Of a DNA stretch of 42,828 bases, positions 25,969 through 34,743 are shown one piece after another. Under the pieces are notes generated by a model. It did not search any database. It saw only the letters and a list, made by a program, of their open reading frames with translations, and was not told the origin of the DNA. The translations under genes and the position numbers were made by a program. Each line of letters starts with the position of its first letter. Within the stretch, counting starts at the first letter, position 1. Source of the stretch: Candidatus Gastranaerophilales bacterium (GTDB lineage Bacteria > Cyanobacteriota > Vampirovibrionia > Gastranaerophilales > Gastranaerophilaceae); assembly GCA_947624685.1 (NCBI GenBank), contig CANQLJ010000013.1, positions 1 to 42,828 of the forward strand, in the 5' to 3' direction.

Positions 25969-27303
25969 ATGCAAATGAAAAAGATTTTTATTGATACTTT
26001 GGGCTGCCAGATGAATAAGCTCGACACTGAGCGGATTTTGGGGATATTGTCGCATTTTAATTATGAACAAACAAATGATGAAAACCAAGCCGATTTATAT
26101 ATCGTAAACACTTGCGCGATTCGCCAATTGTCAGTGGACAAGGCCTATTCGCGGCTTGGAAATTGGGGAAGAATTAAAAAAGAAAAAAAATCAAAAAATC
26201 TGCCCTTGCCCAAAATCGCCATTTGCGGCTGCGTTGCGCAATTAGAAAAAGAAGACCTTTTAAAAAAATTCCCCTATCTTGATTTAGTCATAGGGCCAAG
26301 GAATATCCCTCAATTACCCGAACTTTTAGAAAAAATTGAGACTAAAAGGCTTGTTGTGACGGATGATTTTGAATTATGCGAAAATAAATATGAAACAAAA
26401 AGGAAAAAAGCCGTCAATGCTTGGCTTACGATTATGGAAGGATGCGATAATTTTTGTTCCTATTGCGTTGTACCTTATACAAGAGGGCGCGAGCGCTCAA
26501 GAAGTGTTGAATCAATAAAAAATGAAGCAATAAAAATTTTATCTGACGGTTTTAAAGAAATCACGCTTTTGGGGCAAAATGTAGATAGCTACGGGAAAAA
26601 TTTGGATGAAAAAACAAATTTTGCAATGCTATTAAAAGAATTGGATAATCTTGAAAACATAAACGGAAACTACAGAATCCGCTTCACTTCTTCATATCCG
26701 ACCGACATAACGGATGAAGTAATTGATGTTATCAAAAATTCGACCCATATCTGCGAATGTTTCCATATTCCGATGCAATCGGGAAACGATAGGATTTTAA
26801 AAAAGATGAATCGAAGATATGATTTTAATCAATATAAAAATATCGTCGAAAAAATCAGAAAAAATATTCCCGATGTCTCAATAACATCCGATTTCATCGC
26901 AGGATTCCCGTCAGAAAGTGAACAAGAATTTCTCGATACCATTAAGGCAATTGAAGTTTTAGAGCTTGATTACGCAAATACCGCCTCATATTCTCCTCGC
27001 CCGATGACAAAAGCGGCCAAAATGACAGATGTTTTTATAGATGAAGAAGAAAAATCAAGAAGGCTCAATATTTTAAATGAAAAAGTAAAAGAGGCTTCCT
27101 TAAAATCGAATCAAAAATATCTTTCAAGGACGATGGAAATTTTGATTGACGCGGTTAAAGACGGAGTTTTTCAAGGAAGGACAAGGAACAACAAAGTTGT
27201 TCATATTTTAAATTCTGATAAAGACTTGTCATTGGGGCAATTTGTTGAAGTCAAAATAAAAAAAGCTTCGACTTGGTGCCTTTTTGGCGAGATTGAAAAA
27301 TAA
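25969..27303 (+). CDS. miaB: tRNA-2-methylthio-N6-dimethylallyladenosine synthase MiaB
   Basis: Radical-SAM methylthiotransferase that modifies i6A37 to ms2i6A37 in tRNAs reading UNN codons. The 444 residues contain the UPF0004 domain with auxiliary cluster cysteines Cys13, Cys49 and Cys88 (TLGCQMN, NTCAIR, CGCVAQ), the radical-SAM triad Cys159-Cys163-Cys166 in EGCDNFCSYCVVPYTRGRE, the barrel motif HIPMQSGNDRIL, and a C-terminal TRAM domain (RTMEILI...GQFVEVKIKKAS). It is co-directional with the preceding synthase and ends at a bidirectional terminator. Confidence 0.97.
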   Translation: MQMKKIFIDTLGCQMNKLDTERILGILSHFNYEQTNDENQADLYIVNTCAIRQLSVDKAYSRLGNWGRIKKEKKSKNLPLPKIAICGCVAQLEKEDLLKKFPYLDLVIGPRNIPQLPELLEKIETKRLVVTDDFELCENKYETKRKKAVNAWLTIMEGCDNFCSYCVVPYTRGRERSRSVESIKNEAIKILSDGFKEITLLGQNVDSYGKNLDEKTNFAMLLKELDNLENINGNYRIRFTSSYPTDITDEVIDVIKNSTHICECFHIPMQSGNDRILKKMNRRYDFNQYKNIVEKIRKNIPDVSITSDFIAGFPSESEQEFLDTIKAIEVLELDYANTASYSPRPMTKAAKMTDVFIDEEEKSRRLNILNEKVKEASLKSNQKYLSRTMEILIDAVKDGVFQGRTRNNKVVHILNSDKDLSLGQFVEVKIKKASTWCLFGEIEK

Positions 27304-27312
27304 ATATAAATT

Positions 27313-27353
27313 AAAAAAACCCGCCTTTAAATGTATTTAATGCGAGTTTTTTT
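27313..27353. terminator. Bidirectional terminator between convergent genes
   Basis: AAAAAAACCCGC pairs with GCGAGTTTTTTT (one mismatch), giving a GC core flanked by A and T runs on both sides. It lies between the convergent miaB and the gene ending at 27371 and would work on both strands. Confidence 0.75.
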
Positions 27354-27370
27354 ACGGTAATTTATCTAAA

Positions 27371-27796
27371 TTAATTTTGGAAATACCCGAAGTTATTTTC
27401 AATACTATCTTCCAGAGCCTGGTCAATTGCTTCTAAATCAGCTTTCATCGCTTCGTTTTGCGTTTCTAAAAGAGAATTTTCCATTTCGATTTGCGTTTGA
27501 AAGTCTGATGTTTCTGTTTCGATTCTTTTAAGTTTTCTGTCTGTTTCGTCTTGAATTTCTTTTATTTCGCCCATCAAATCGACATAGGCTTGGCCCGTTC
27601 TGTCGTCTCCTTCAAGACCGTCTATTTCGTTTCTGATGAGCTCTGTTTCTGATGTTGCAGCCAATTCGATGTCTGAAATTTCACTTGCACTATATTTATT
27701 GTTCAATTGAAGCGCTCTGCTGTTTTCAAGCATTTCATTTTGGTTGTCGGAGATTTGTGCCGTATATAAATTCTTTGTCGCTAGTTCACCAAACAT
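27371..27796 (-). CDS. Small all-helical acidic protein, 141 residues
   Basis: No family recognised. From the ATG at 27796 (AAAGGA nine bases upstream) it is acidic, lacks Cys and Trp, and is almost entirely predicted helix/coiled coil, with Glu/Gln/Thr-rich heptads (KEIQDETDRKLKRIETETSD). It ends NNFGYFQN. The open frame extends 21 codons upstream to 27859, but that part covers a perfect hairpin (27811-27840) that better fits a 5' untranslated region. No signal peptide. Small helical proteins of this type include secretion-system filament or WXG-like proteins, but no diagnostic motif is present. Confidence 0.65.
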   Translation of the reverse strand: MFGELATKNLYTAQISDNQNEMLENSRALQLNNKYSASEISDIELAATSETELIRNEIDGLEGDDRTGQAYVDLMGEIKEIQDETDRKLKRIETETSDFQTQIEMENSLLETQNEAMKADLEAIDQALEDSIENNFGYFQN

Positions 27797-27810
27797 ACTT
27801 TCTTGTCCTT

Positions 27811-27840
27811 TATTACTTTCTACATATTTATAAAGTAATA
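27811..27840 (-). promoter_or_regulatory. Hairpin abutting the ribosome-binding site
   Basis: TATTACTTT (27811-27819) pairs perfectly with AAAGTAATA (27832-27840) over a 12-nt loop. On the minus strand the hairpin ends in the AAAGGA ribosome-binding site (27806-27811) of the small helical protein, so it could modulate translation or act as an operator. Confidence 0.45.
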
Positions 27841-28013
27841 TATCGGCACAATATTTCAATTTTATATATTTTTTTTACAAATCTTTACAAAAAACGCCAA
27901 AATAAAGAAATAGCTTGAAATTTTATAATTGTCCAAAAATATATACGATTTTACAAAAGTTTACAAACCCCGGCCTTAAGACTTACCCTTAAAAACCGCC
28001 CTTAAACTTTATT

Positions 28014-28871
28014 TCATAGGTCATATTTGATTAATTTATTTGTTTCTTGTTCCGTCACATAAAGGCGATGGTGTTCTTCGTCATATATCAGACAATAGGG
28101 CTTTTTGATGTCCGCAAATATGGAAGCTGTGCCTTCGGGCGTGATTTTGACAATTGTATTTACGCTGTAGTTTGCAACATAAATATTGTCAAATTTATCA
28201 ACAGCAAGACCAATCGGCCCTTTAATTAGTGATGTTTTTGTTAAAAGTGTTTTTTTGCCGTAAATTGAAATTTTATAGATTTGATTTTCGCTAAAGCTTG
28301 CAATGTAGATGTTTCCTCTTTTGTCAACCGCAATACCCGACGGCGCCATAATTTCGCCAAGTTCAATTCCCGCTGCTTTGCCATAGGAATCGCTCAGCGC
28401 TTGGTGTTCTTTGATTTTTGCCTCGAGCCCCAATTCCGCTTGTCTTTTTTCGATTCTTGCAATATAAATCTGCGCTTCGTCGTATTGGCTTGCGGTGGAG
28501 TTAATTTTTTTCAAATAGTTATAAGATTTTGTTAAATAGCCTTTGACATATTCAACTTTTGCCAAATTCAAAAGATTTTCCGTATCATTCGGGCGAAGGG
28601 AATATATTTTTTCCAAGTGCACTAAAGCTTCATCCTGGCGGTTTTGAGAAATTAAAATTTGCGCTATATTATAATGCGCTTCATAAAAATCCGGATTTAG
28701 TTCAATTGCTTTTTCAAATGACTCGATTGACTCTTGGGTTCTGTTTTGACCATACAGGTCGATTCCTTCGTTATAATATCTTGTTGCTATGTCTAAATCG
28801 GCACAAAATGCGGGGCTGAAACAAAATCCACCCACCAAAATAAAAAATAAAATTAATAAATTCTTTTTCAT
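28014..28871 (-). CDS. Exported TPR-NHL repeat protein
   Basis: From the ATG at 28871 the protein starts with a signal peptide (MKKNLLILFFILVGGFCF, cleavage near AFCA). It continues with about three TPR units (residues ~25-130, e.g. ATRYYNEGIDLYGQNRTQES and AHYNIAQILISQNRQDEALV), then a half β-propeller of NHL-type repeats (APSGIAVDKRGNIYIASFSE, GPIGLAVDKFDNIYVANYSV, PYCLIYDEEHHRLYVTEQET). Only three or four blades are visible, so the propeller may be partial or complete in an oligomer. The role is probably periplasmic protein interaction; no catalytic motif is seen. A TATAAT hexamer ends 6 nt before the ATG and no ribosome-binding site exists, suggesting a leaderless mRNA. It is divergent from tsaD. 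The 142-nt gap after its stop holds nothing convincing. Confidence 0.8.
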   Translation of the reverse strand: MKKNLLILFFILVGGFCFSPAFCADLDIATRYYNEGIDLYGQNRTQESIESFEKAIELNPDFYEAHYNIAQILISQNRQDEALVHLEKIYSLRPNDTENLLNLAKVEYVKGYLTKSYNYLKKINSTASQYDEAQIYIARIEKRQAELGLEAKIKEHQALSDSYGKAAGIELGEIMAPSGIAVDKRGNIYIASFSENQIYKISIYGKKTLLTKTSLIKGPIGLAVDKFDNIYVANYSVNTIVKITPEGTASIFADIKKPYCLIYDEEHHRLYVTEQETNKLIKYDL

Positions 28872-28939
28872 GATAATATTATATAGCAAAAGCTTTTTAA
28901 ACTACAATAAAAAAATAAAATAAATAAAAAGGAAAAATT

Positions 28940-29914
28940 TTGTTAATTTTAGGAATCGAATCAAGCTGTGACGAGACTTCGGCCGCAATCGTGAAAGACG
29001 GCAGAGAGGTTTTATCAAATATTGTGTCAACGCAAATCGACATACACAAAAAATTCGGAGGCGTTGTGCCTGAAGTCGCCGCAAGAGAACATCTTAACTC
29101 AATTAATCTTGTCGTTAAAGAAGCGTTTGAAAAAGCAAACGTTAAACCAGATATGATTGACGCTTTCGCTTCAACAGTCGGCCCGGGGCTTTTGGGGTGT
29201 TTGCTTGTGGGGCTTAATGTCTCAAAGACGCTATCTATAATATATAATAAACCCTTCATTGGCGTAAATCACCTTAATGCGCATGTAGACGCTAATTTTA
29301 TCGATAGCGACCTTGTCCCTCCCTTCATTTGCCTTCTTGTTTCAGGCGGACACAGCCAAATAATCTATGTTAAAGACTATGGTTCGCAGCAAATCCTTGC
29401 CCAGACATTGGATGACGCCGTGGGCGAAGTCTATGATAAAGTCGCAAGATTATGCAACATCCCCTACCCCGGGGGCGTGATGCTTGATAAAATGGCGCGT
29501 TTGGGGGCTCGAGACGCTTTTTGCTTCCCCGAAGCCAAAGTCAAAGAGGATGAATTTTCTTTTTCTGGACTAAAAACCGCGGTATTGAGGCAAGTGCAAA
29601 AGTTTAATCAGGATGACCTACCCAAAAACGACATTGCAGCAAGCTTTCAAGAAACAATATCAAAAACCTTAATTAAAAAATTATTATATTTTTCAAAAAA
29701 ATTAAACTGCAAAACTTTAGCACTCGCTGGCGGTGTCGCCGCTAATTCAAGGCTCAGAGAAAGAATGGAAGAATTGAAAAATCAAGGCTATAAAACTTAT
29801 GCGCCGATTTTAAAATATTGTACGGATAATGCTGCAATGGTTGCAAGCTGTGCTTATTTTAACCCGATTAAAACAGATGACCCTTTGCTTTTGGAAGCTT
29901 TTTCAAGGGATTAA
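28940..29914 (+). CDS. tsaD: tRNA N6-adenosine threonylcarbamoyltransferase TsaD
   Basis: Transfers the threonylcarbamoyl group to A37 of ANN-decoding tRNAs, with TsaB, TsaE and TsaC. The 324 residues have all ASKHA-fold motifs: LGIESSCDETSAAIV, GGVVPEVAAREHL, the metal-binding His111 and His115 (VNHLNAHVDA), LVSGGHSQI, LDDAVGEVYDKVAR, FSGLKTAV, LAGGVAANSRLRERM and CTDNAAMVA. The start is TTG, preceded by AAAGGAAAAA, a clear ribosome-binding site. The stop is 5 nt from the convergent gene ending at 29920, leaving no room for a terminator. Confidence 0.97.
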   Translation: MLILGIESSCDETSAAIVKDGREVLSNIVSTQIDIHKKFGGVVPEVAAREHLNSINLVVKEAFEKANVKPDMIDAFASTVGPGLLGCLLVGLNVSKTLSIIYNKPFIGVNHLNAHVDANFIDSDLVPPFICLLVSGGHSQIIYVKDYGSQQILAQTLDDAVGEVYDKVARLCNIPYPGGVMLDKMARLGARDAFCFPEAKVKEDEFSFSGLKTAVLRQVQKFNQDDLPKNDIAASFQETISKTLIKKLLYFSKKLNCKTLALAGGVAANSRLRERMEELKNQGYKTYAPILKYCTDNAAMVASCAYFNPIKTDDPLLLEAFSRD

Positions 29915-29919
29915 CCGCT

Positions 29920-30642
29920 TTAAATTTTTAAACCTTGGCTGCTTGAATAATTCATATAATTTTTCATCGTTAAAGGCATCTTATTTTGAGAATTTAGGGA
30001 ATTGTTAAGGCTTGTTATGGTGTAAAAATGTTTCAAATCGTCGTTTGTGATGTTGGGGTTTGATTTTTTCATATGTTTTTGAACAAAATAGGCGCTAACG
30101 TCTCTAATTATCGGAGTCAAAATGGAACAGCCGATGACAGCGCCAATGAATGCGCCTAAGACTCCGCCTGCGGCTTTAACGTTATCTTTATATAATTCTA
30201 TTGCTTTAGCTGTGATTTTGCCCTCGCTGCCGTTTTCAAAAAGAGTCTTTTCCATCGATTTAATATATTCTTCGCTTTTTTTAAATAATCCCTTTTGAGC
30301 TTTTTTAAGTGCATTTTGGGCATAGGTTTTTGCGTTTTTTTCAAGAGTTAGGGTATCCATCTTATTAATTTCTTTTTGTGCCGAATTTTTTAGGTGAGAT
30401 ATTATTCTGTTTGTCATTAAATAATATATGCCAAGATTAGCAACACCCGTTGCGGCACCTGCAGGTACAAGGAATTTTTTATCTTCTTTGGATGTGTTTT
30501 TATCGATTGCAGCGGCAAAAGTGTTGCTTCCTGCGGCAAATAAAATCCCCAAAGCGTTTAAATTCAGCAATAAATTTCCGGCTTTGGTAGGGTCAGGGTT
30601 ACATTTTTTTAAGATTGAAATGATAAAATTTTCTTTTGCCAT
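29920..30642 (-). CDS. Hypothetical membrane protein, 240 residues
   Basis: No family recognised. There are three hydrophobic segments: ~22-45 (GNLLLNLNALGILFAAGSNT and following), ~58-78 (VPAGAATGVANLGIYYLM) and ~157-178 (GGVLGAFIGAVIGCSILTPI). A Lys/Glu-rich helical domain (~85-150) lies between them, and the C-terminus is Asn/Ser-rich. The start has an excellent GGAGG ribosome-binding site that lies inside the last codons of the upstream gene (gap 2 nt), so the two membrane proteins are co-translated. The architecture resembles its partner and the protein at 23623. Confidence 0.75.
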   Translation of the reverse strand: MAKENFIISILKKCNPDPTKAGNLLLNLNALGILFAAGSNTFAAAIDKNTSKEDKKFLVPAGAATGVANLGIYYLMTNRIISHLKNSAQKEINKMDTLTLEKNAKTYAQNALKKAQKGLFKKSEEYIKSMEKTLFENGSEGKITAKAIELYKDNVKAAGGVLGAFIGAVIGCSILTPIIRDVSAYFVQKHMKKSNPNITNDDLKHFYTITSLNNSLNSQNKMPLTMKNYMNYSSSQGLKI

Positions 30643-30644
30643 AA

Positions 30645-31313
30645 TTAACCCACCTCCTTGTTTGCTTGTTTAGGTTTTTGGGAGGCATTGTTTTGAGCGA
30701 TTTTATTTTGTTTTTTTGTTTGGATGTTATTAACTATATTTGTCATTTTGCCGTTAATCCAATTTATAAAAGGCGCATCGATGATGAAATTTGTCACAAG
30801 CATAATTAATACGGCAATGCCGCCGCCTGTGCTTTTGCCCCAGGATTTCATTTTTTCTTCATATTCATAAGCATTCAGCGCTTTATCACCCACAACGGTA
30901 TCTGCGATTTGCCTAAAAACCCCGTCTTTTTTGGTTGCTTCTTTTCCGATTAATTTGCCTGCGCTTTGGCCGATTTTAGATAATATTGCCGTCATTAAAG
31001 CGATGCAGGAAAGTCTCATAATGACCCCTACAATCGTTCCGCCGACGGATTGAGAAAATGTTCTTATAGCTTGGACTTTAGAGCTATCGTTAGTTTTTCC
31101 GTCTTTTTCGTCCGTTATTTTTGTGATTGTTTTTCCGACGCCTATATCAATCATTGGCCCGACAACAGCTTCGGAACCTGACATGACGATTTTTTGGGCA
31201 ACGACAGATGAGCCTGCAAGCGCCGCGACAAGCCCGGCATTCTTTACTAAGGGCTTCATAATGCCCTTAAAACCGGGGTTATTTTGATTGTTGTTAATGC
31301 TTTGAATATTCAT
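30645..31313 (-). CDS. Hypothetical membrane protein with N-terminal NNPGFKG motif, 222 residues
   Basis: No family recognised. The N-terminus MNIQSINNNQNNPGFKG is Asn-rich and ends in a Phe-Lys-Gly tag. I associate such tags with lineage-restricted proteins of Gastranaerophilales-type genomes, but this is from memory and not provable here. Hydrophobic Ala/Gly-rich segments follow at ~25-50 (NAGLVAALAGSSVVAQKIVM), ~88-112 (VGGTIVGVIMRLSCIALMTA) and ~152-172 (GGGIAVLIMLVTNFIIDAPF), with a Gln/Asn/Lys-rich tail. It is the first gene of a two-gene operon with 29920-30642. Confidence 0.75.
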   Translation of the reverse strand: MNIQSINNNQNNPGFKGIMKPLVKNAGLVAALAGSSVVAQKIVMSGSEAVVGPMIDIGVGKTITKITDEKDGKTNDSSKVQAIRTFSQSVGGTIVGVIMRLSCIALMTAILSKIGQSAGKLIGKEATKKDGVFRQIADTVVGDKALNAYEYEEKMKSWGKSTGGGIAVLIMLVTNFIIDAPFINWINGKMTNIVNNIQTKKQNKIAQNNASQKPKQANKEVG

Positions 31314-31503
31314 TTAACTTACTTTACTTTTTTAAACTCTTTTCGTACAAAACTTGTGAATATTTTTTGTTGCTTATAAAGTTGCTTCATTTAACATTTT
31401 TTTACAAAAATAGATTTTGATTGCGATTTTTTTCAAAAACGTCTGGCAATTTTTTTAGAATTTAATTATACTGGAAAAATAGAATATAATTCAAGGGAAA
31501 ATT

Positions 31504-33027
31504 ATGTCTGATAAACCATTTTTTTATGATATTACGTTACGAGACGGCAATCAATCTTTAAAAAAGCCTTGGGACTTAAAAGAAAAGCTTTTAATTTTTG
31601 ACAGAATTACAGAACTTGGCATAAAAGCAATAGAGATAGGTTTTCCGGCATCTTCGAAGATGGATTTTGATTCTTGTGAGGCGCTTGTTGAACATGCTAA
31701 CGCCGATACATTGGTCTCGGTCTTGGCAAGATGTAACAAAAACGACATTGATAGCGCTCTTTTGGCTCTCAAAAACGCTAAAAAAGCAAGGCTTCACACT
31801 TTTATTACATTATCTCCCTTCCATACAAAAAATGTTTTAAATAAAACCCAACAGCAAGCGGCAGATATAGCGCTTGAAGCCGCTAAATATGCAAAAGAAC
31901 AAATTGATTCGATGAAAAAAGACATTGATATTGAGTTTTCCGTCGAACACTTCGGAGATTGCAGGGAAAATCTTGATTTTGTAATTGAAACGTTAAAAAA
32001 AATCGTTTCTCTGGGCGCAACGACAATAAACCTTCCAAACACCGTCGAAAGGTCGCATCCGATGGCTTTTGTTGAGATGATAAAAAAGGTCAAAGAAAAT
32101 TTGCCCCCGACGACAATTATTTCCGTCCACTGTCATAATGACCTCGGGATGGCAACGGCAACGACTGTGGAATCGTATTTTGCGGGGGCAAAACAGTTGG
32201 AATGCTGCTTAAACGGGCTTGGAGAGCGTGCGGGCAACACCGATTTTAATCAAGTGGCCGTCGCTTTAAATAATTGCAAAGTTGAAACGGGAGTCGATTT
32301 ATCAAAAATCTATGAAACAGCTTTAATTATTTCTCAAATGAGCCAAACAAAAATCTATGAAAAAGCGCCTCTGATTGGCCCCGAAGCGCTCGCACACCGA
32401 AGCGGAATCCACCAAGACGGCGCAATCAAGACAAAAGATATGGATTTTGGCGCATATCGCCCGATTAACCCGGCATTAATCGGCAGAGGAGATGATGAAA
32501 AAATCGGCTTTACTTCTCAATCGGGTAAAACCGCAATATATGATATAATTAAGGCTAATAAATACCCGATAACGATTCAAGAATCGATATTCTTGACGTC
32601 ATTAGCCAAAACCCTCGCCCAAGAAAAAGGAGAGCTCAAAAACGAAGAAATTTTATCATTATATTTTGAAAAAATCTGCGACATTAAAGGTGTCTTTAAA
32701 TTAATTTCGTTTAAACAAATTTATAAAAATACTTTTGGCTTGTTTTTCACTTTTAAAGGCGAGAAAAAAGAAGCCATAGGCGAAGGTAACGGGCCGCTGG
32801 ACGCTTGTGTGGATGCTTTAGAAAAGCTCGGTTTTGAAATAAAAATATCAAATTACAAGCAATATTCCCTGGATAACACAATAGAAGGCTCGAAATCTCG
32901 CGCTATGAGCGAAATTTGGCTTGAAGGATTAAATAATGATAAAATAATTGCCCGCGCAATAGATACTTCAACGGCGCTTGCTAACGTCAAAGCGGTCTTT
33001 AACGGATTAAACCAAATGTATAAATAA
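31504..33027 (+). CDS. leuA: 2-isopropylmalate synthase LeuA
   Basis: Condenses acetyl-CoA with 2-ketoisovalerate, the committed step of leucine synthesis. The 507 residues include the catalytic barrel with DITLRDGNQS, the metal-binding HCHNDLGMAT, CLNGLGERAGNT and HRSGIHQDGAIK. The C-terminal LeuA allosteric domain (residues ~370-507, e.g. GVFKLISFKQI, GEGNGPLDACVDAL, SRAMSEIW, RAIDTSTALANVKAV) confers leucine feedback in relatives. The loop motif is of the class also seen in stand-alone LeuA enzymes of anaerobes. TATAAT at 31485-31490 lies very near the AAGGGAA ribosome-binding site; TATACT at 31467-31472 is an alternative -10. No T-box or leader peptide is seen. leuB, leuC and leuD are not adjacent. 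Confidence 0.94.
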   Translation: MSDKPFFYDITLRDGNQSLKKPWDLKEKLLIFDRITELGIKAIEIGFPASSKMDFDSCEALVEHANADTLVSVLARCNKNDIDSALLALKNAKKARLHTFITLSPFHTKNVLNKTQQQAADIALEAAKYAKEQIDSMKKDIDIEFSVEHFGDCRENLDFVIETLKKIVSLGATTINLPNTVERSHPMAFVEMIKKVKENLPPTTIISVHCHNDLGMATATTVESYFAGAKQLECCLNGLGERAGNTDFNQVAVALNNCKVETGVDLSKIYETALIISQMSQTKIYEKAPLIGPEALAHRSGIHQDGAIKTKDMDFGAYRPINPALIGRGDDEKIGFTSQSGKTAIYDIIKANKYPITIQESIFLTSLAKTLAQEKGELKNEEILSLYFEKICDIKGVFKLISFKQIYKNTFGLFFTFKGEKKEAIGEGNGPLDACVDALEKLGFEIKISNYKQYSLDNTIEGSKSRAMSEIWLEGLNNDKIIARAIDTSTALANVKAVFNGLNQMYK

Positions 33028-33065
33028 TTATAATATAAAATGGCGATAAAACTATTTTTCCGTTC

Positions 33066-34637
33066 TTAATTTTTCTTTGTTTTATCCGCAAGCTCGCTAT
33101 CTAATCTTAAAAATACGGGGAAAATTTCTTCTTTTGAAATTAATTTTCCGCTTCTGATGTTTTTAAAATTGATGTCGTCAAGTTTTGTGTTTATATCATA
33201 TTTAAGCTGCTTTGCCATTGATTTTGCAATGTTTGGGCAATATGGATAAATTAGAGACGAAACAACGCACATAATTTCTAAAACATTATATAAGACGTTT
33301 CCGCACTCGTCCCATTTTTCCTCTTTTGCCAGTGTCCAAGGGGCGCTATCCGTCACATATTTATTTAAAACATCCACAAGCTCAATAATTTTTAAAGAAG
33401 CTTCCGCAACTTCAAAATAATCAAAATGGTGTTTAACTTCATCTATCGTTTGTTTTGCTTTATCAAAAAGTTCAGCTTTGGCGTTAATGAAGCTATCTTT
33501 TATTTCGCCGTCGAAATACTTACAAAGCATTGATAATGTGCGATTTAAAAGATTGCCCATCGAATTTGCAAGATGCGCATTTACTTTTTCTTTAAAATCA
33601 TTGTCGCTGTAATTTCCGTCTTTTCCAATCGGAGCGGCGCTTGCCATATAATATCTTAAGGCGTCGGGAATGTCCATTTTGAAAGCTTCCATGATACTTG
33701 ATGGGCTTACGACATTACCCAATGACTTTGACATTTTTGTTTCATCAATCGTAATCCAGCCATGGGCCAGGATGTGCTTGGGCAAAGGCAAATCTAATGC
33801 CATTAATATCGCGCTCCAATAGATGCTGTGGAATTTTAAAATATCTTTTCCGATGACTTGAACGTCTGCGCTCCAATATTTATCGAATTTTTCGCTGTTG
33901 TTTTTTGTGTCATAGCCAAGAGCCGTAATATAGTTTGATAACGCGTCAATCCAAACGTAAATCACTTGCTCGGGGTCGCTCAAAACGTCAATTCCCCAGT
34001 TCACGTTTGACTTTGCCCTTGAAACGGAGATGTCTTCCAAGTTTTCAAGCTGGTTTAAAACTTCGTTTGCTCTGAAATCGGGAACGATGAAATCGGGGTT
34101 TTGCTTGATATGATTGATTATTCTGTCTTTATATTTTGTTAATTTAAAGAAATAATTTTCTTCTTTGACCACTTCGGGCTTTTTTTTGTGAATCGGGCAA
34201 AAACCGTTCTCATCAAGGTCTTTTTCGCTCAAAAATGCTTCGCAGCCCGCGCAATATAAGCCTTCATAGGAATTTTTATAGATGTCGCCTTGTTTTAAAA
34301 GCTTATCAAATATATTTTGAACGGATTTTTTGTGGTTTTCCTGCGTCGTTCTGATGAATTGAGAATAGTTAATGTCCAAAAGCTTCCAAGCGTCGATGAA
34401 TTTTTGTGCATTCATATCGCAAAAGTCTTTTGGCTCGATATTGAGGCTTTGGGATGTTTTTTGGATTTTGATACCGTGTTCGTCGGTGCCTGTGAGCATA
34501 TATGCGTCATTAACCCTTTGGCTAAAGTGCCTAAATATGACATCGGTTAATATTTTTTCATAGGCATGCCCGATGTGAGGTGCGCCATTAACATAATCAA
34601 TCGCCGTTGTTATATAAAATTTGTCTTGTTTTTCCAT
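33066..34637 (-). CDS. metG: Methionyl-tRNA synthetase MetG
   Basis: Class I aminoacyl-tRNA synthetase charging tRNA-Met and initiator tRNA. The 523 residues contain HIGH at 21-24 (GAPHIGHAYEK), a zinc-knuckle insertion with CAGC and CPIH as the two half-sites, the KMSKS loop in DETKMSKSLGNVV, and the anticodon-binding helical domain. The C-terminal EMAP/tRNA-binding domain found in longer bacterial forms is absent; this short form is common. The ATG has a GAGGAAAA ribosome-binding site and an extended -10 promoter (34668-34676). Its promoter is interleaved with that of the divergent FkbM gene. Confidence 0.97.
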   Translation of the reverse strand: MEKQDKFYITTAIDYVNGAPHIGHAYEKILTDVIFRHFSQRVNDAYMLTGTDEHGIKIQKTSQSLNIEPKDFCDMNAQKFIDAWKLLDINYSQFIRTTQENHKKSVQNIFDKLLKQGDIYKNSYEGLYCAGCEAFLSEKDLDENGFCPIHKKKPEVVKEENYFFKLTKYKDRIINHIKQNPDFIVPDFRANEVLNQLENLEDISVSRAKSNVNWGIDVLSDPEQVIYVWIDALSNYITALGYDTKNNSEKFDKYWSADVQVIGKDILKFHSIYWSAILMALDLPLPKHILAHGWITIDETKMSKSLGNVVSPSSIMEAFKMDIPDALRYYMASAAPIGKDGNYSDNDFKEKVNAHLANSMGNLLNRTLSMLCKYFDGEIKDSFINAKAELFDKAKQTIDEVKHHFDYFEVAEASLKIIELVDVLNKYVTDSAPWTLAKEEKWDECGNVLYNVLEIMCVVSSLIYPYCPNIAKSMAKQLKYDINTKLDDINFKNIRSGKLISKEEIFPVFLRLDSELADKTKKN

Positions 34638-34667
34638 ACTTTTTCCTCAATTATCATCATAAATCAG

Positions 34668-34676
34668 ATTATACCA
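34668..34676 (-). promoter_or_regulatory. Extended -10 promoter of metG
   Basis: TGGTATAAT on the minus strand matches TGnTATAAT exactly. It lies about 30 nt upstream of the metG ATG, facing away from the FkbM promoter 30 bp further along. Confidence 0.6.
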
Positions 34677-34702
34677 TAAAATTTTTTGAGGGGTTTAAAT
34701 TA

Positions 34703-34711
34703 TGATATAAT
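34703..34711 (+). promoter_or_regulatory. Extended -10 promoter of the FkbM gene
   Basis: TGATATAAT matches TGnTATAAT exactly and lies 32 nt upstream of the ATG, with an AAAGGATG ribosome-binding site between. The metG promoter on the other strand is close enough for the two polymerases to interfere. Confidence 0.6.
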
Positions 34712-34743
34712 TAATTTTGTGATGAATATAGAAAGGATGAAAT

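Noticed and set aside
31314-31503. T-box or leucine leader attenuator upstream of leuA
   Set aside because: No T-box bulge (TGGNACC-like), Leu-codon-rich leader peptide or terminator hairpin was found in the 190-bp gap.
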